A stretch of 64,000 bases of DNA from Planctomycetota bacterium (lineage in GTDB: Bacteria; Planctomycetota; Phycisphaerae; Phycisphaerales; Zrk34): the NCBI GenBank assembly GCA_016125255.1, contig WGMD01000017.1, forward strand, positions 62,001-126,000. Reading direction: 5' to 3'. The notes below the pieces were generated by a model. That model saw only the letters and a list, made by a program, of their open reading frames with translations, searched no databases and was not told the DNA's origin. This document shows, in pieces, positions 36,377 through 45,640 of the stretch (positions within the stretch are counted from its first letter, which is position 1; each line of letters begins with the position of its first letter). The position numbers and the translations under genes are program-made.

Positions 36377-37033
36377 TCAATGCGCGACCTTCGCCTCCCA
36401 GGGCATCGGGTCGTCAAGGCCGACGATCTGGTAGCTCGTCGGGGCGGCGAAGTCGGGGAGGGTATGGCGCATGGCGTCGAGCGTCGGTTCGTCGAGCCGG
36501 GCGATCTGCTCATCGCTCATCCACTTGGTATGCCATGCACAGCACAGATGTCCGAGCACGCGGGCGAAATCGTGGCGGAGCGCTTCGCGCCGGGGCGGGT
36601 CGTCTTCGCCGGCGTCGATCGTGTCGATGATGCGCTCCACTTCGCCCAGTGCGGCTCGCAGCGGCGCGCCCGCGGCCTTGGGATTGATCAACTCGATCGC
36701 CGGCACGACGATGCCCCACCGTTTCCACACCGCCGGCCGCTCCGCCTCGACGAGCGACAGCCGCCCGCAGTAGTTGGGCACGGTGAGGTTGACCAGGTGC
36801 AGATGCCGATCGCCGACGGTTTCGTAGGCGGTGTTGGAAATCCAGATGGCGGTCCATGCGTGATTCAGATGCGCCACCAGATGGGCGAAGTCGTGGCGAA
36901 GCTGCGCCGCGGCGTCCTCATGATCGTGCGCGCCGGTTTCCAGATCGCGCAGAACAATCGCCAGCGCCTCCGCCACCTCGGCGAGATTGTGCCGCACGCC
37001 CCAGTGTCGTAATGACGGGCCCCGTTTGGTCAT
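36377..37033 (-). CDS. Hypothetical helical protein with conserved-looking His/Trp residues
   Basis: 218 residues from the ATG at 37031-37033. No signal peptide or membrane helix. The sequence is helical and rich in His, Trp and Asp (HDFAHLVAHLNHAWTAIWISN, HDFARVLGHLCCAWHTKWMSD), and these two segments look like an internal repeat: HDFAxxxxHLxxAWxxxW occurs twice. This points to a duplicated helical unit. No family is recognised. It is divergent from the PEP-CTERM gene. Confidence 0.75.
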   Translation of the reverse strand: MTKRGPSLRHWGVRHNLAEVAEALAIVLRDLETGAHDHEDAAAQLRHDFAHLVAHLNHAWTAIWISNTAYETVGDRHLHLVNLTVPNYCGRLSLVEAERPAVWKRWGIVVPAIELINPKAAGAPLRAALGEVERIIDTIDAGEDDPPRREALRHDFARVLGHLCCAWHTKWMSDEQIARLDEPTLDAMRHTLPDFAAPTSYQIVGLDDPMPWEAKVAH

Positions 37034-37330
37034 GCTTTCTCCGCAGACATTGTATCGGTGAAATCGCCGCGGAGATTGATCGGACCGGAACCCGGACGGA
37101 CGGGGCCGATCGCGGATGACACGTGAAAAAACGGGTCCAAATCCTGAATTTTGGGTTGTGGCGCGGGCGTTGATCGTGTTAAACTGCGGCACGAGAAATT
37201 GCGCTGAGGCGCCTGTGACATCCGATTTTAAGACGACTGCCGCCATGCTCCGGCGTGCGCGGAACATGCATTTCTGTCCGCCCGTCGTGGGCACCGCGAG
37301 GTATTGAGACAATCCGAACAGGAGAACGCC
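37034..37330. other. Divergent intergenic region before the PEP-CTERM gene
   Basis: No gene seen. It contains TGGCGCG (37159-37165), four bases, then TTGAT (37170-37174), spaced like a sigma54 promoter (TGGCACG-N4-TTGCW) but lacking the GC at -12. It is AT-richer around 37125-37190. A good ribosome-binding site (ACAGGAGAA) leads into the PEP-CTERM gene. Confidence 0.35.
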
Positions 37331-38704
37331 ATGTTGAAGCTTCGACTTTTTACGCCCATGTTCGTCCTCGCGCTGGTTGCCGCGCCGCTTGATGCGGCCG
37401 TGACGACCTTGACGCTCGACTCGGGCGAACTGGGCTCGTACCTGTCCGAAGGCACGCGCACGCCCAGCGACACCTACGGCGGAACCGTGCAGTACAACCG
37501 GTCGGAGCTGTTCGTCGGGTACGGCGACTCGAGCGACCTGTTGTCGCTGCGGGCGATCTTCGGGTTCGACATCAGCGCGCTCCGCACCGGGCCGCTGCAA
37601 GGCGCGGTCATCAACAGCGTCCAATTGAGCTTTCATGTCACCAGCGTCTCGGGCGTCGAGGCGACGTCGCAGGGCGTGATCGGGCTCGAGCTTTGGCAAT
37701 CGCCGCAGCAGGCGATCGAATCGCAGGTCGACTGGGATGTGTATTCGACGGGCAACAACTGGTCGCCGGCGTTCGCGCCCGGGGCGAGCACGGGGCTGGG
37801 CGCGCCCTTCTCCTCGTCCTCCGCGACGATCAAGAACGGCGACACGCCGCAGACCGTGACGCTCACCGACACGACCGGCAACTTCCTGACCGAACTGCGC
37901 AACGCCATCGCCACGCCCGGCGAAGTGTTCACCATGATCGTCACCTCGCTTCAGACCGAAGACAACGGCACCAACATCGCCGGCAACCCCGAGTCGCTGC
38001 TGCGCATCGTCAGCGACGACGGCACCTCGTCCCTGCGCCCGATGCTCACCATCGACTACAGCCCGATCGGGTTCATCAACGCTTCGCAGTTCAAGGATCA
38101 GATCCTTCTGGATTTTGAATCGTCAGCGCTGGGCAATCTCGACGCCGGGGCGGACAATCCCTCGACCAATACGCTTTTTACCAGCAACGGCATCACCTCG
38201 ATCGCCGCGGTCTGCGCCACCAATCAGTCCGATGCACAGGGACAGAACACGCCCAATGACAACGGCCTGTTCTACGTGCAGGGCTCCAACGCCTTCGGCG
38301 ACGGCACCGCCGGACGATTCGCCATCCTCCCCGACGCCTCCAATGCGTTCAATGAAAACGCCTCGGCGTTTCTCATGGACGGCGGACCGACCTACACGAT
38401 CAAGTTCGCCGACCTGCACAACCAGTTCGGCGCGACCTACATCGACCAGGCCGTGCAGACCTTCACTTACGCCTTCTACCGCGAAGGCGTGCTGCTGGGC
38501 GATTTCTCCTTCAGCATGCCCAACATCAGCACGGATTTCTTCGGCGTGGAAACGCCTTACCTGTTCGACGAAGTGCGCGTCTACGGATCGAACGCCAACG
38601 ATGGATGGGGCTTTGGCGAAATCCGCGTGGGCTACGTGCCCGAGCCGGCCACGCTGAGCATTTGGGGCGTGGGTCTGCTGGCCCTGCTCCGCCGCCGGCG
38701 GTGA
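37331..38704 (+). CDS. Exported DNRLRE-like protein with PEP-CTERM sorting signal
   Basis: 457 residues from the ATG at 37331. Signal peptide (MLKLRLFTPMFVLALVAAPLDAA). The first half (about 30-240) resembles DNRLRE-type domains of surface proteins: LTLDSGELGSYL, TPSDTYGGTVQYNRSELFVGYG, VINSVQLSFHVTS, RPMLTIDYSP. The second half is a separate beta-rich domain (AIFGF..., LLDFESSALGNLDAG). The C-terminus is a textbook PEP-CTERM: VPEPATLSIWGVGLLALL followed by RRRR, recognised by an exosortase. Predicted to be a secreted or surface-anchored matrix protein. No exosortase gene is in the window. Confidence 0.92.
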   Translation: MLKLRLFTPMFVLALVAAPLDAAVTTLTLDSGELGSYLSEGTRTPSDTYGGTVQYNRSELFVGYGDSSDLLSLRAIFGFDISALRTGPLQGAVINSVQLSFHVTSVSGVEATSQGVIGLELWQSPQQAIESQVDWDVYSTGNNWSPAFAPGASTGLGAPFSSSSATIKNGDTPQTVTLTDTTGNFLTELRNAIATPGEVFTMIVTSLQTEDNGTNIAGNPESLLRIVSDDGTSSLRPMLTIDYSPIGFINASQFKDQILLDFESSALGNLDAGADNPSTNTLFTSNGITSIAAVCATNQSDAQGQNTPNDNGLFYVQGSNAFGDGTAGRFAILPDASNAFNENASAFLMDGGPTYTIKFADLHNQFGATYIDQAVQTFTYAFYREGVLLGDFSFSMPNISTDFFGVETPYLFDEVRVYGSNANDGWGFGEIRVGYVPEPATLSIWGVGLLALLRRRR

Positions 38705-38730
38705 GCGGTGCGGCCGATCGCTTGTCATGA

Positions 38731-38760
38731 AAAAAGCCCCGGTATTCGCCGGGGCTTTTT
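38731..38760. terminator. Bidirectional intrinsic terminator
   Basis: AAAAAGCCCCGG (38731-38742) pairs with CCGGGGCTTTTT (38749-38760) around six bases, giving T runs on both strands. It lies between the PEP-CTERM gene and convergent argG and can serve both. Confidence 0.9.
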
Positions 38761-38789
38761 CGAGCATGTTCATCAGTGCGAGCGACGGG

Positions 38790-40025
38790 TCAGTCCTTCC
38801 ACGGATGCCGCGCGCCGTACACCTTGGCGGGCAGGCCGAAGAGGTCGATGAACCCGCGGGCGGCGGTGATGTCGTAGCCGCCCATCGCGAAACTGGCGAG
38901 CTTCGTGTCGTACAAGCTCTTGGGCGACGAGCTGGCGATGGCCAGCGCCCGGCCCTTGTAGAGCTTGACCTTCACCTTGCCGGTCAGGTTTTCGTTGACG
39001 TGATCGAAGAAGGCCTGAAGCGACTGGCGCATCGGGTGGAACCATTGCCCGTTGTACACCAGCTCGGCGTACCGGAGCGAAAGCTGCTGGGCGAGGTGAT
39101 ACGTGTCGCGTTCGAGGCAAAGATGCTGCATCGCCTTGTGGGCTTCATACAGGATCGTCCCGCCGGGCGTTTCGTACACGCCCCGGCTCTTCATGCCGAC
39201 GAGGCGATTCTCGACGAGTACCGTGATGCCCACGCCGTGCTTGCCGCCGATCTCGTTCAGCGCCGCGATCAGCGCTTCGCCGCGCAGTTTCCTGCCATCG
39301 ACGGCGACGGGATTGCCCGCCTTGAACTCGATCTCGACGACCGCGCCCTTGGCCGGGGCTTTTTCCGGGGGGACGCTCATCGTCAGGCAGTGACCCCAGT
39401 TCGGTTCGCTGTCCGGGTGCTCGATCTCCGCGCCTTCGTGGGAGATATGCCAGAGATTGCGGTCCTGCGAGTAGATCTTTTTCTTGGTCTGCGCGATCGG
39501 AATGTTGTGCTGTTTGGCGTAGTCGATGGCGGTCTCGCGGTCGGTCAGTCCGTCGGCGATGAACTGCGGGTCTTTCCAGGGGCTGATGATCTTGAGCTTC
39601 GGGTCCAGCGCCATCGCCGTCAGCTCGAAGCGCACCTGATCATTGCCCTTGCCGGTCGCGCCGTGGCCGACCGCGTCGGCGCCGGTCTTGTGCGCGACGA
39701 GGACCTGATGCTTGGCGATGAGCGGGCGGGCGATGGACGTGCCCAGCAGGTAATCGTTTTCATACACGGCGTGCGCGCGGAGCATGGCGTAGCAATACTC
39801 TTCCGCGAATTCACGCCGCAGGTCCTTGACGACGACTTCGTCCGCCCCGCTGGCGTAGGCCTTTTTCTCGATGCCCTTCAGTTCGCTGCCCTGTCCGAGT
39901 TCGGCGGCGAAGGCGACGAGCTTCACGCCGGGGTAGCGCTTCTTGAGCCAGGGGAGAATCACGCTCGTGTCCAGCCCGCCGGAGTAGGCGAGCACGATCT
40001 TCTTGGGGTCATTGCCTTGAGCCAT
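38790..40025 (-). CDS. argG: Argininosuccinate synthase
   Basis: 411 residues. Joins citrulline and aspartate with ATP to make argininosuccinate, the second-last step of arginine synthesis. The ATP-binding P-loop VLAYSGGLDTSVILPWL is near the N-terminus; GKGNDQVRFEL and the C-terminal SLYNGQWF-like segment (ELVYNGQWFHPMR) and YEAHKAM complete the pattern. Length is normal (about 400-447). It is a single-gene unit here; no argH or other arg gene is adjacent. The gene ends at a shared terminator with the PEP-CTERM gene. Confidence 0.97.
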   Translation of the reverse strand: MAQGNDPKKIVLAYSGGLDTSVILPWLKKRYPGVKLVAFAAELGQGSELKGIEKKAYASGADEVVVKDLRREFAEEYCYAMLRAHAVYENDYLLGTSIARPLIAKHQVLVAHKTGADAVGHGATGKGNDQVRFELTAMALDPKLKIISPWKDPQFIADGLTDRETAIDYAKQHNIPIAQTKKKIYSQDRNLWHISHEGAEIEHPDSEPNWGHCLTMSVPPEKAPAKGAVVEIEFKAGNPVAVDGRKLRGEALIAALNEIGGKHGVGITVLVENRLVGMKSRGVYETPGGTILYEAHKAMQHLCLERDTYHLAQQLSLRYAELVYNGQWFHPMRQSLQAFFDHVNENLTGKVKVKLYKGRALAIASSSPKSLYDTKLASFAMGGYDITAARGFIDLFGLPAKVYGARHPWKD

Positions 40026-40083
40026 CGCTGATCAAACCTTTCAGTGGGGAAAGCGGTGATTGTATCCGCTCCCGGCGCGCATG

Positions 40084-40110
40084 AAAAACGCCCGGTCTAG
40101 CCGGGCGCTC
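40084..40110 (-). terminator. Intrinsic terminator of the VPxP-CTERM gene
   Basis: On the minus strand CGCCCGG pairs with CCGGGCG across TCTAG, followed by five T. It lies 29 bases past the stop of the gene ending at 40139. Confidence 0.85.
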
Positions 40111-40138
40111 TTCTCTCAAATCTCCGATGTCCGGGGCG

Positions 40139-41638
40139 TCAGGCGCTTGGGCGTCGGCGCATGATCGTCAAGCCCATCATCGCCAGCCCGGCGGGCAGCG
40201 CCAGCGGGACCGGCACGCTGATGATGGTGAAGTTGTCGAAATTGACGGTGCCGTTCGTCAGCGCGCCGGAGGAGAACACGCGGAAGCCGGCGGAGCCGGG
40301 GCCGAGGATGCGATTGGCGCTGGAATCGACGATGTCGATGACGCCGAAGCTGCCGGCGAAGTCCTGCATGAACGACGCCATGCCGACGAGGTGCACGTTG
40401 CCGCCTTCGTTGATCGCCTGAAGCGACAGGAACGTGTCGACGCTCTCGGGGACATCGGACGCGCTGAGCGTCACGCTCTGAAGCAGCGAGAAGACGCCGC
40501 TGTTGACCCGGTAGAGCTGGGCCAGGTAGACGTTGTTCGCTTCGTCATGCACGAGGCGGTAGTGGTAGTAGTTGCCCGAGCCGTTGTTGGCGCCGGTGGT
40601 GCCGGTTTCGCGCACGACGAGCCCGGCGGCGAGCTGGCCGTTGTTCGTCCCGTTGGTGTTGAGGCGCATGAGCGTCGTGGCCTGCACATTGGCCCACTTG
40701 GCGCTGCTCGTCTCCGCGTCGAAGTCGATCAGCCGCAGGGCGCGTTCGGCGTCGCCCAGCCCGGAGAAGTTGACCTTGGTGGCGGTGACGTTGGCCGTGA
40801 CGGTGCCGTCGACGAACGTGTCGGTGCGTCGGGCGGTATTGTCGTAATAGTCGTCGTACCAGAGCAGCTTGTCATTGTTGCCGGTGACTTTCAGGTCGTC
40901 ATAGGTCGCGCGGTTGCCGGATGAGCCGTTGGCGAAGTTGGTTCGGACGCCGACGCTTCCGCCGCGCGTGATGGCGCTGGTGGAGGTGTCGGTGAAGTCG
41001 ATGGTGCGGACGACGCTCGTCGCATCGTTCGCGCCGTTGTAGAGCGTCACCTGCAGGTGCACGAAATCGTGATCGGGATTGGCGACGTTGGCGACCTCTA
41101 CGCGCATGAGCCGGTCTTGGATAGCGCCCAACGATCCGCCGGCGCTGGCGGAGGCGATGTTCGTGAACGTGCCGTTGTTGACGCGGTAGAGGACCATCGT
41201 GTCGCCTTCGAGGCGCACATGGTAATAGTCGCCGCTGTTGGTCCCGGCGACGTTCGACGCCCGCACCAGCACGCCGTTCTTGTTCGCCGCCCCGCCCGAG
41301 TAGCGCAGGATCACATCCGTCGTCGTATCGCGCCAGGCGCCGACGTCCGTGATGTCCGGCTGACTGTACCAGCCCAGCGCGGAAAAGCTGCCGGCGTTCG
41401 AGTCGGTGCGCTTCTGCTCATATTCGCCCGCCCCGTCGAGCTGGCTGTTGATGCCGGCGACGGTGAAGGCGGCGAAGCCGGTCGGCTGCGTGCCGGCCGT
41501 GCCTGTGAACGGCTCCGACAACAGCACCGTGTCCGCGTGCAGTTGCGCCGCTCCAAGCGTGACCGAAGCCGCCATCGCCATGACCGCCGCCATGCGATAG
41601 CGCTTCCCGTTCCCCCGGGCGAATTGGAAACTCACCAT
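40139..41638 (-). CDS. Exported protein with VPxP-type CTERM sorting signal
   Basis: 499 residues. N-terminal signal (AAVMAMAASVTLGAAQLHAD). The body is two related beta-rich halves: each has a jelly-roll-like pattern with YYHVRLEGD and YYHYRLVHD, and a segment of the type VNNGTF / VNSGVF, so it appears to be an internal duplication of a concanavalin-like domain. The C-terminus SVPVPLALPAGLAMMGL ending in basic RRR is a VPxP variant of the PEP-CTERM signal. It is the second exosortase-type substrate in the window. A clear terminator follows. Confidence 0.88.
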   Translation of the reverse strand: MVSFQFARGNGKRYRMAAVMAMAASVTLGAAQLHADTVLLSEPFTGTAGTQPTGFAAFTVAGINSQLDGAGEYEQKRTDSNAGSFSALGWYSQPDITDVGAWRDTTTDVILRYSGGAANKNGVLVRASNVAGTNSGDYYHVRLEGDTMVLYRVNNGTFTNIASASAGGSLGAIQDRLMRVEVANVANPDHDFVHLQVTLYNGANDATSVVRTIDFTDTSTSAITRGGSVGVRTNFANGSSGNRATYDDLKVTGNNDKLLWYDDYYDNTARRTDTFVDGTVTANVTATKVNFSGLGDAERALRLIDFDAETSSAKWANVQATTLMRLNTNGTNNGQLAAGLVVRETGTTGANNGSGNYYHYRLVHDEANNVYLAQLYRVNSGVFSLLQSVTLSASDVPESVDTFLSLQAINEGGNVHLVGMASFMQDFAGSFGVIDIVDSSANRILGPGSAGFRVFSSGALTNGTVNFDNFTIISVPVPLALPAGLAMMGLTIMRRRPSA

Positions 41639-41989
41639 GCGATAAAACCTCCAGGTAATCAGTCCGAATTGACGACCTCAACACACCGCCGCCGCGACCC
41701 GGAAGCGCAGCGCCGAACAACGTGTTCTTCCACGCCTGTTCACAATGCAAAGCGTGTACCAACCTCATTGCCGCCGCGCCATCGCAGATCGGCATCGAGA
41801 ATCATCGAAATTGCGCCACTTTGGCTGGCCGGAAACGGACATCTCGTGCCTTCATCTGTCCCGCCCCGGCAACAACCCGCATGACCCCACCCCCGCACGC
41901 GCGCCGGCAATACCGCCGCGTCAGTTCACGTTCCGACCCATATCCGGTAATATCGCCGAACTCGCCGGCCAACACGGAGCATCCCATTC
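41639..41989. other. Divergent spacer between the VPxP-CTERM gene and phoD
   Basis: No gene and no strong repeat was recognised. It should contain both promoters; no consensus sigma70 or sigma54 pair stood out. Confidence 0.4.
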
Positions 41990-44545
41990 ATGTCCATCTC
42001 GCGTCGCCGTTTCATCGCCGATTCCACCACTGCCGCCGCCGCCGTCACGCTGCTCGCCTCCGCCGGCGCGACAAGCCGGGCCGCCGCCGACTCGACCCAC
42101 GCCTTCGTCAGTCCGTGGGCCGCTTCGCTCGACCGCGTCTGGCTCGGCCGCGAATTCTGGGCCAATCCATTACAGGACTGGCGCGTCGCCAACGGCGCCG
42201 CCGAGTGCATCAACGCCCGGCCCAACGCCAATGTGCATCTGCTCACCCGCATCGTTACGGATCGCCCCGGTTCACTGACCGCCTCCGTCCGCATTGCCCG
42301 CCCCGACGCCAACCAGCCGGTCGGACAAGGCAAGGGATCCGCCGGTTTCCGCATCGGCGTCAAGGGTGATCAGGACGACTATCGCGACAATCTGCTGACG
42401 CATCAGGGCATCGATGCCGGTTTCTCCGCCGATGGCCGCCTCTTCATCGGCCCGATGCACGAGGCCAGGCCCGGCTTGATCAAGCTCGACGTCCCCGCCG
42501 TCGATCTGACGCTCGCCGCCGCGCCCGAGGGCAATGACAAGTACGCGCTGACGCTCACCGCGCGCAACGCCGCCGACGGCTCCGAGCTGGGCAAAGTCAC
42601 CGCCAAACTCCCCGCCGCCCGACTGCCCGGCAATCTGACGCTCGTCAACAATTTCGGCGCGATGGGCAATCAGCGCAAGGAAGCTCCCAACGTGGCGGGG
42701 CTCGGCCGGTTCACCTTCGCCGACTGGAAAGTCGACGGCGACAAGCTCGATGCCCACGACGAGCGGCACTTCGGCCCGATCCTCTTTTCGCAGTACACGC
42801 TCTCCAACAAAATCCTCAAGCTCTCCGTCCAGTTGCCCCCGCTCGGCAAGGACGACAATCTGTCCGCCGAGCTTCAGGTGAATGAGGGCGGCGCGTGGAA
42901 GACGATCGCCAAGGCGGACATCGACACCGCGGCGTATCTGGCGGTCTTCCGCGTCGAAAAATGGGACGACACGAAGGACCACGACTACCGCGTCCGTTAT
43001 GACCTGAAGGAAAAATCCGGCTCCGCCGAGCACACATGGGCCGGCGTCATCCGTCGCGATCCCGTCGACAAACCCGTCATCACCGTCGCCGACATCTCCT
43101 GTAACGCGCATTACCTGTTTCCCAATGCGCCGTACGTCCGGCGCACCGCGATGCTCGACCCGGACCTGGTGCTCTTCGTCGGCGACCAGTTCTACGAACC
43201 GTCCGGCGGGTACGGCGTCGTGCGCAAGCCCGTCGATATGGCGATGCTCGATGAGCTTCGCAAGTGGTACCTGCACGGATGGACTTGGCGCGAGCTGACG
43301 CGTGATCGGCCGAGCGTGGCGATGCCCGACGATCACGATGTGTATCAGGGCAACATCTGGGGCGACGACGGCCGGGCATGCACGGGAACGCAGGAATCCG
43401 GCGGGTATGAAATGGACGCGGCGTGGGTCAACGTCGTGCATCGCTCGCAGACCGCGCATCTGCCCGATCCGTATGACCCGCAGCCGATCAAGCAGGGCAT
43501 CAGCGTCTACTACTGCCCGATGACCTGGGGCCGCATCAGCTTCGCCATCATCGCTGACCGCATGTTCAAGACCGGGCCCGACGGGTTCGTGCCCAAGACC
43601 GGCTCGCGCGCCGATCATGTGGTCGATCCCAACTGGGATCCGAAAACCGCCGACCTGCCGGGGGCGCACATGCTCGGCGATCGGCAGATCAAGTTCCTCG
43701 AACAATGGGTCAGTCAATGGCGCGGCGCCGACATCAAATGCGTCATCTCGCAGACGGCGTTTACGGGCATGGCCACCACGCACGGCGGCAATCGCGAGCG
43801 GCTCGTCGCCGACTACGACTCCAACGGCTGGCCGCAGACCCCGCGCAATGAAGCGCTCCGCGTCATCCGCAAGGCCTTCGCCTGTCACCTCTGCGGCGAC
43901 CAGCATCTCAACGCCGTGGTGCAGTACGGCGTCGACGAGCACCGCGACGGGCCGATCACTTTCATCGGACCGGCGGTGAACAATCTCTACCCCCGCTGGT
44001 TCGAGCCGACCAAACCCGGCGAGAACCGCAAGCCCGATGCACCCGAAAACACCGGCGACTTCCGCGATTGTTTCGGTCACCCGATGACCGTGCTGGCCGT
44101 CGACAATCCGAAGGTGCAGTGGCGCCGCGATTCGATGACGCACATGCAGGAGGACTGGCGGGCGGCTCTGGGCATTGCGCGCTTCGACAAGGCCAATCGA
44201 AAGATCAGCTACGAATCGTGGCTCATGGGCGTTGATCCGAAGCCGGACAATCAGATCCCCGGCTGGCCGGTCGTATTTGAGGTGATGGACAATTACGCCA
44301 AGAAGCCCGTGGCGTATCTGCCGTCGCTGACCATCACGGGCTGCGACAGCCCGGCCGTGGACGTGCGCGATGAAAAGGGCGAGCTGGTGTATTCGATCCG
44401 CCTGCCCAAGCCGTCGTTCCAGCCGCACGTCTTCGCGGAAGGTTCATACACGGTGCGCGTGTACGACCCCGAATCCGATCGCGCCGTCGAGAAGAACCTC
44501 GACGCGAAGGCGAAAAACGATGAGCGGATGACGGTTGCGCTTTGA
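41990..44545 (+). CDS. Tat-exported PhoD-like phosphatase/phosphodiesterase
   Basis: 851 residues. The N-terminus MSISRRRFIADST with a hydrophobic stretch is a twin-arginine signal. The PhoD/metallophosphatase core follows after a beta-rich N-terminal half: TVADISCNAHYLFPNAPYV, the metal-binding LVLFVGDQFYE, the MPDDHDVYQGNIW motif, and CHLCGDQHLNAVVQYG with the usual His. Length is well above PhoD of Bacillus (about 580), because of the extra N-terminal domain (about 40-330), which may be a DUF1080-like or beta-propeller module. Predicted calcium/iron-dependent alkaline phosphatase or phosphodiesterase on the outer side of the membrane. Confidence 0.88.
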   Translation: MSISRRRFIADSTTAAAAVTLLASAGATSRAAADSTHAFVSPWAASLDRVWLGREFWANPLQDWRVANGAAECINARPNANVHLLTRIVTDRPGSLTASVRIARPDANQPVGQGKGSAGFRIGVKGDQDDYRDNLLTHQGIDAGFSADGRLFIGPMHEARPGLIKLDVPAVDLTLAAAPEGNDKYALTLTARNAADGSELGKVTAKLPAARLPGNLTLVNNFGAMGNQRKEAPNVAGLGRFTFADWKVDGDKLDAHDERHFGPILFSQYTLSNKILKLSVQLPPLGKDDNLSAELQVNEGGAWKTIAKADIDTAAYLAVFRVEKWDDTKDHDYRVRYDLKEKSGSAEHTWAGVIRRDPVDKPVITVADISCNAHYLFPNAPYVRRTAMLDPDLVLFVGDQFYEPSGGYGVVRKPVDMAMLDELRKWYLHGWTWRELTRDRPSVAMPDDHDVYQGNIWGDDGRACTGTQESGGYEMDAAWVNVVHRSQTAHLPDPYDPQPIKQGISVYYCPMTWGRISFAIIADRMFKTGPDGFVPKTGSRADHVVDPNWDPKTADLPGAHMLGDRQIKFLEQWVSQWRGADIKCVISQTAFTGMATTHGGNRERLVADYDSNGWPQTPRNEALRVIRKAFACHLCGDQHLNAVVQYGVDEHRDGPITFIGPAVNNLYPRWFEPTKPGENRKPDAPENTGDFRDCFGHPMTVLAVDNPKVQWRRDSMTHMQEDWRAALGIARFDKANRKISYESWLMGVDPKPDNQIPGWPVVFEVMDNYAKKPVAYLPSLTITGCDSPAVDVRDEKGELVYSIRLPKPSFQPHVFAEGSYTVRVYDPESDRAVEKNLDAKAKNDERMTVAL

Positions 44546-44666
44546 GCGGTTTATTGACACGGAGACACGGAGACACGGAGAAAGGCAATAGAGCGAGTTA
44601 AAGACAAGATGCAATTGCCTTTGACCCTCTCCTTTGTCTTCTCCGTGTCTCCGTGTCAAAACCGCT
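44545..44666. repeat. Inverted repeat of the GACACGGAGACACGGAG family
   Basis: TTGACACGGAGACACGGAG (44554-44572) with an extra ACACGGAG unit is matched by TCTCCGTGTCTCCGTGTC ending near 44658, flanked by AGCGGT/ACCGCT. Smaller arms AGGCAAT / ATTGCCT lie inside. It sits between phoD and the esterase gene. Confidence 0.9.
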
Positions 44667-44720
44667 TTAATCGCCAAATTCACTCGCGTCACGCCGGGGA
44701 ATCGCGTGTAAGATGTCATC

Positions 44721-45512
44721 ATGCAAAAACTCCTCATCACACTGATCGTGCTGGCCGTCGCGCCGCTGACTTTGGCACAGGAGAAGACCGGCGTGGACGC
44801 CTACGAAGCGAAGGAACTCAAGTACACGGGAGGCGAATACAAGGATCACGCCTTCGCATACCGTCTGATGAAACCGGCGAAGATCGAGCCGGGCAGGAAG
44901 TATCCCTTGATTGTGTTCCTGCACGGCGCGGGCGAGCGCGGTGCGGACAATCTGGCGCAGCTCAAGTTTCTGCCGACGTGGATGAGCACGGCCGAGATGC
45001 GCGAAAAGTATCCGTGCTATCTGCTCGCGCCGCAGTGTCCGACGAATCACAAGTGGGTCAACGTCGATTGGAGCGCCAAGAAGAACGCCATGCCCGACGA
45101 ACCGGCCGACGAGATGAAGGCGGTCATCGAGATGCTGCACCGGACGATGAAGGAGGAAGCGGTCGATTCGGATCGGGTGTACCTGACGGGGTTGTCGATG
45201 GGCGGGTACGGGACATGGGATCTGGCGGCCCGACACGCCGACTGGTTCGCCGCGGCGGCGCCGATCTGCGGAGGCGGTGATGAGAATCAGGCGGGCAAGT
45301 ATGTGGGGCTGCCGTTGTGGGCATGGCACGGCGATGCGGACAATGCGGTGCCGGTGCAGCGGAGCCGAAACATGATCGAAGCGATCAAAAAGGCGGGGGG
45401 CGAGCCCAAATACACGGAGCTGCCGGGCGTGGGGCACAACAGTTGGACCGAGGCGTACACGCGGGCGGACGGCGTGGTGCCATGGCTCTTCGAGCAGAAA
45501 CGCGGCAAATAG
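44721..45512 (+). CDS. Exported alpha/beta-hydrolase (prolyl-oligopeptidase-like esterase)
   Basis: 263 residues with a signal peptide (MQKLLITLIVLAVAPLTLAQ). The alpha/beta-hydrolase elements are clear: oxyanion region LIVFLHGAGERG, nucleophile Ser159 in GLSMGGYG, acid Asp205 in WHGDADN, and His239 in GVGHNSW. This is the layout of the phospholipase/carboxylesterase and PHB-depolymerase-like families common in planctomycetes. It lies 176 bases after phoD, on the same strand, but with a large inverted repeat in between, so co-transcription is uncertain. The likely substrate is an ester of plant or algal polysaccharide, which is an inference. Confidence 0.92.
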   Translation: MQKLLITLIVLAVAPLTLAQEKTGVDAYEAKELKYTGGEYKDHAFAYRLMKPAKIEPGRKYPLIVFLHGAGERGADNLAQLKFLPTWMSTAEMREKYPCYLLAPQCPTNHKWVNVDWSAKKNAMPDEPADEMKAVIEMLHRTMKEEAVDSDRVYLTGLSMGGYGTWDLAARHADWFAAAAPICGGGDENQAGKYVGLPLWAWHGDADNAVPVQRSRNMIEAIKKAGGEPKYTELPGVGHNSWTEAYTRADGVVPWLFEQKRGK

Positions 45513-45640
45513 CCGCGGAGACGAACCGCGCGATAGGGCAAGCGTATTGACAGAAGGTTCACACGGGCTGCGTAACATGGCGCGGACCGCTGGGCGGATC
45601 ACGCGGATGAATGCGAACACTTATTGAAAGGAATGATCGC

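Noticed and set aside
44545-44666. CRISPR-like array in the GACACGGAG repeat
   Set aside because: Only short adjacent units and one inverted arm; no regularly spaced direct repeats with unique spacers, and no cas genes.
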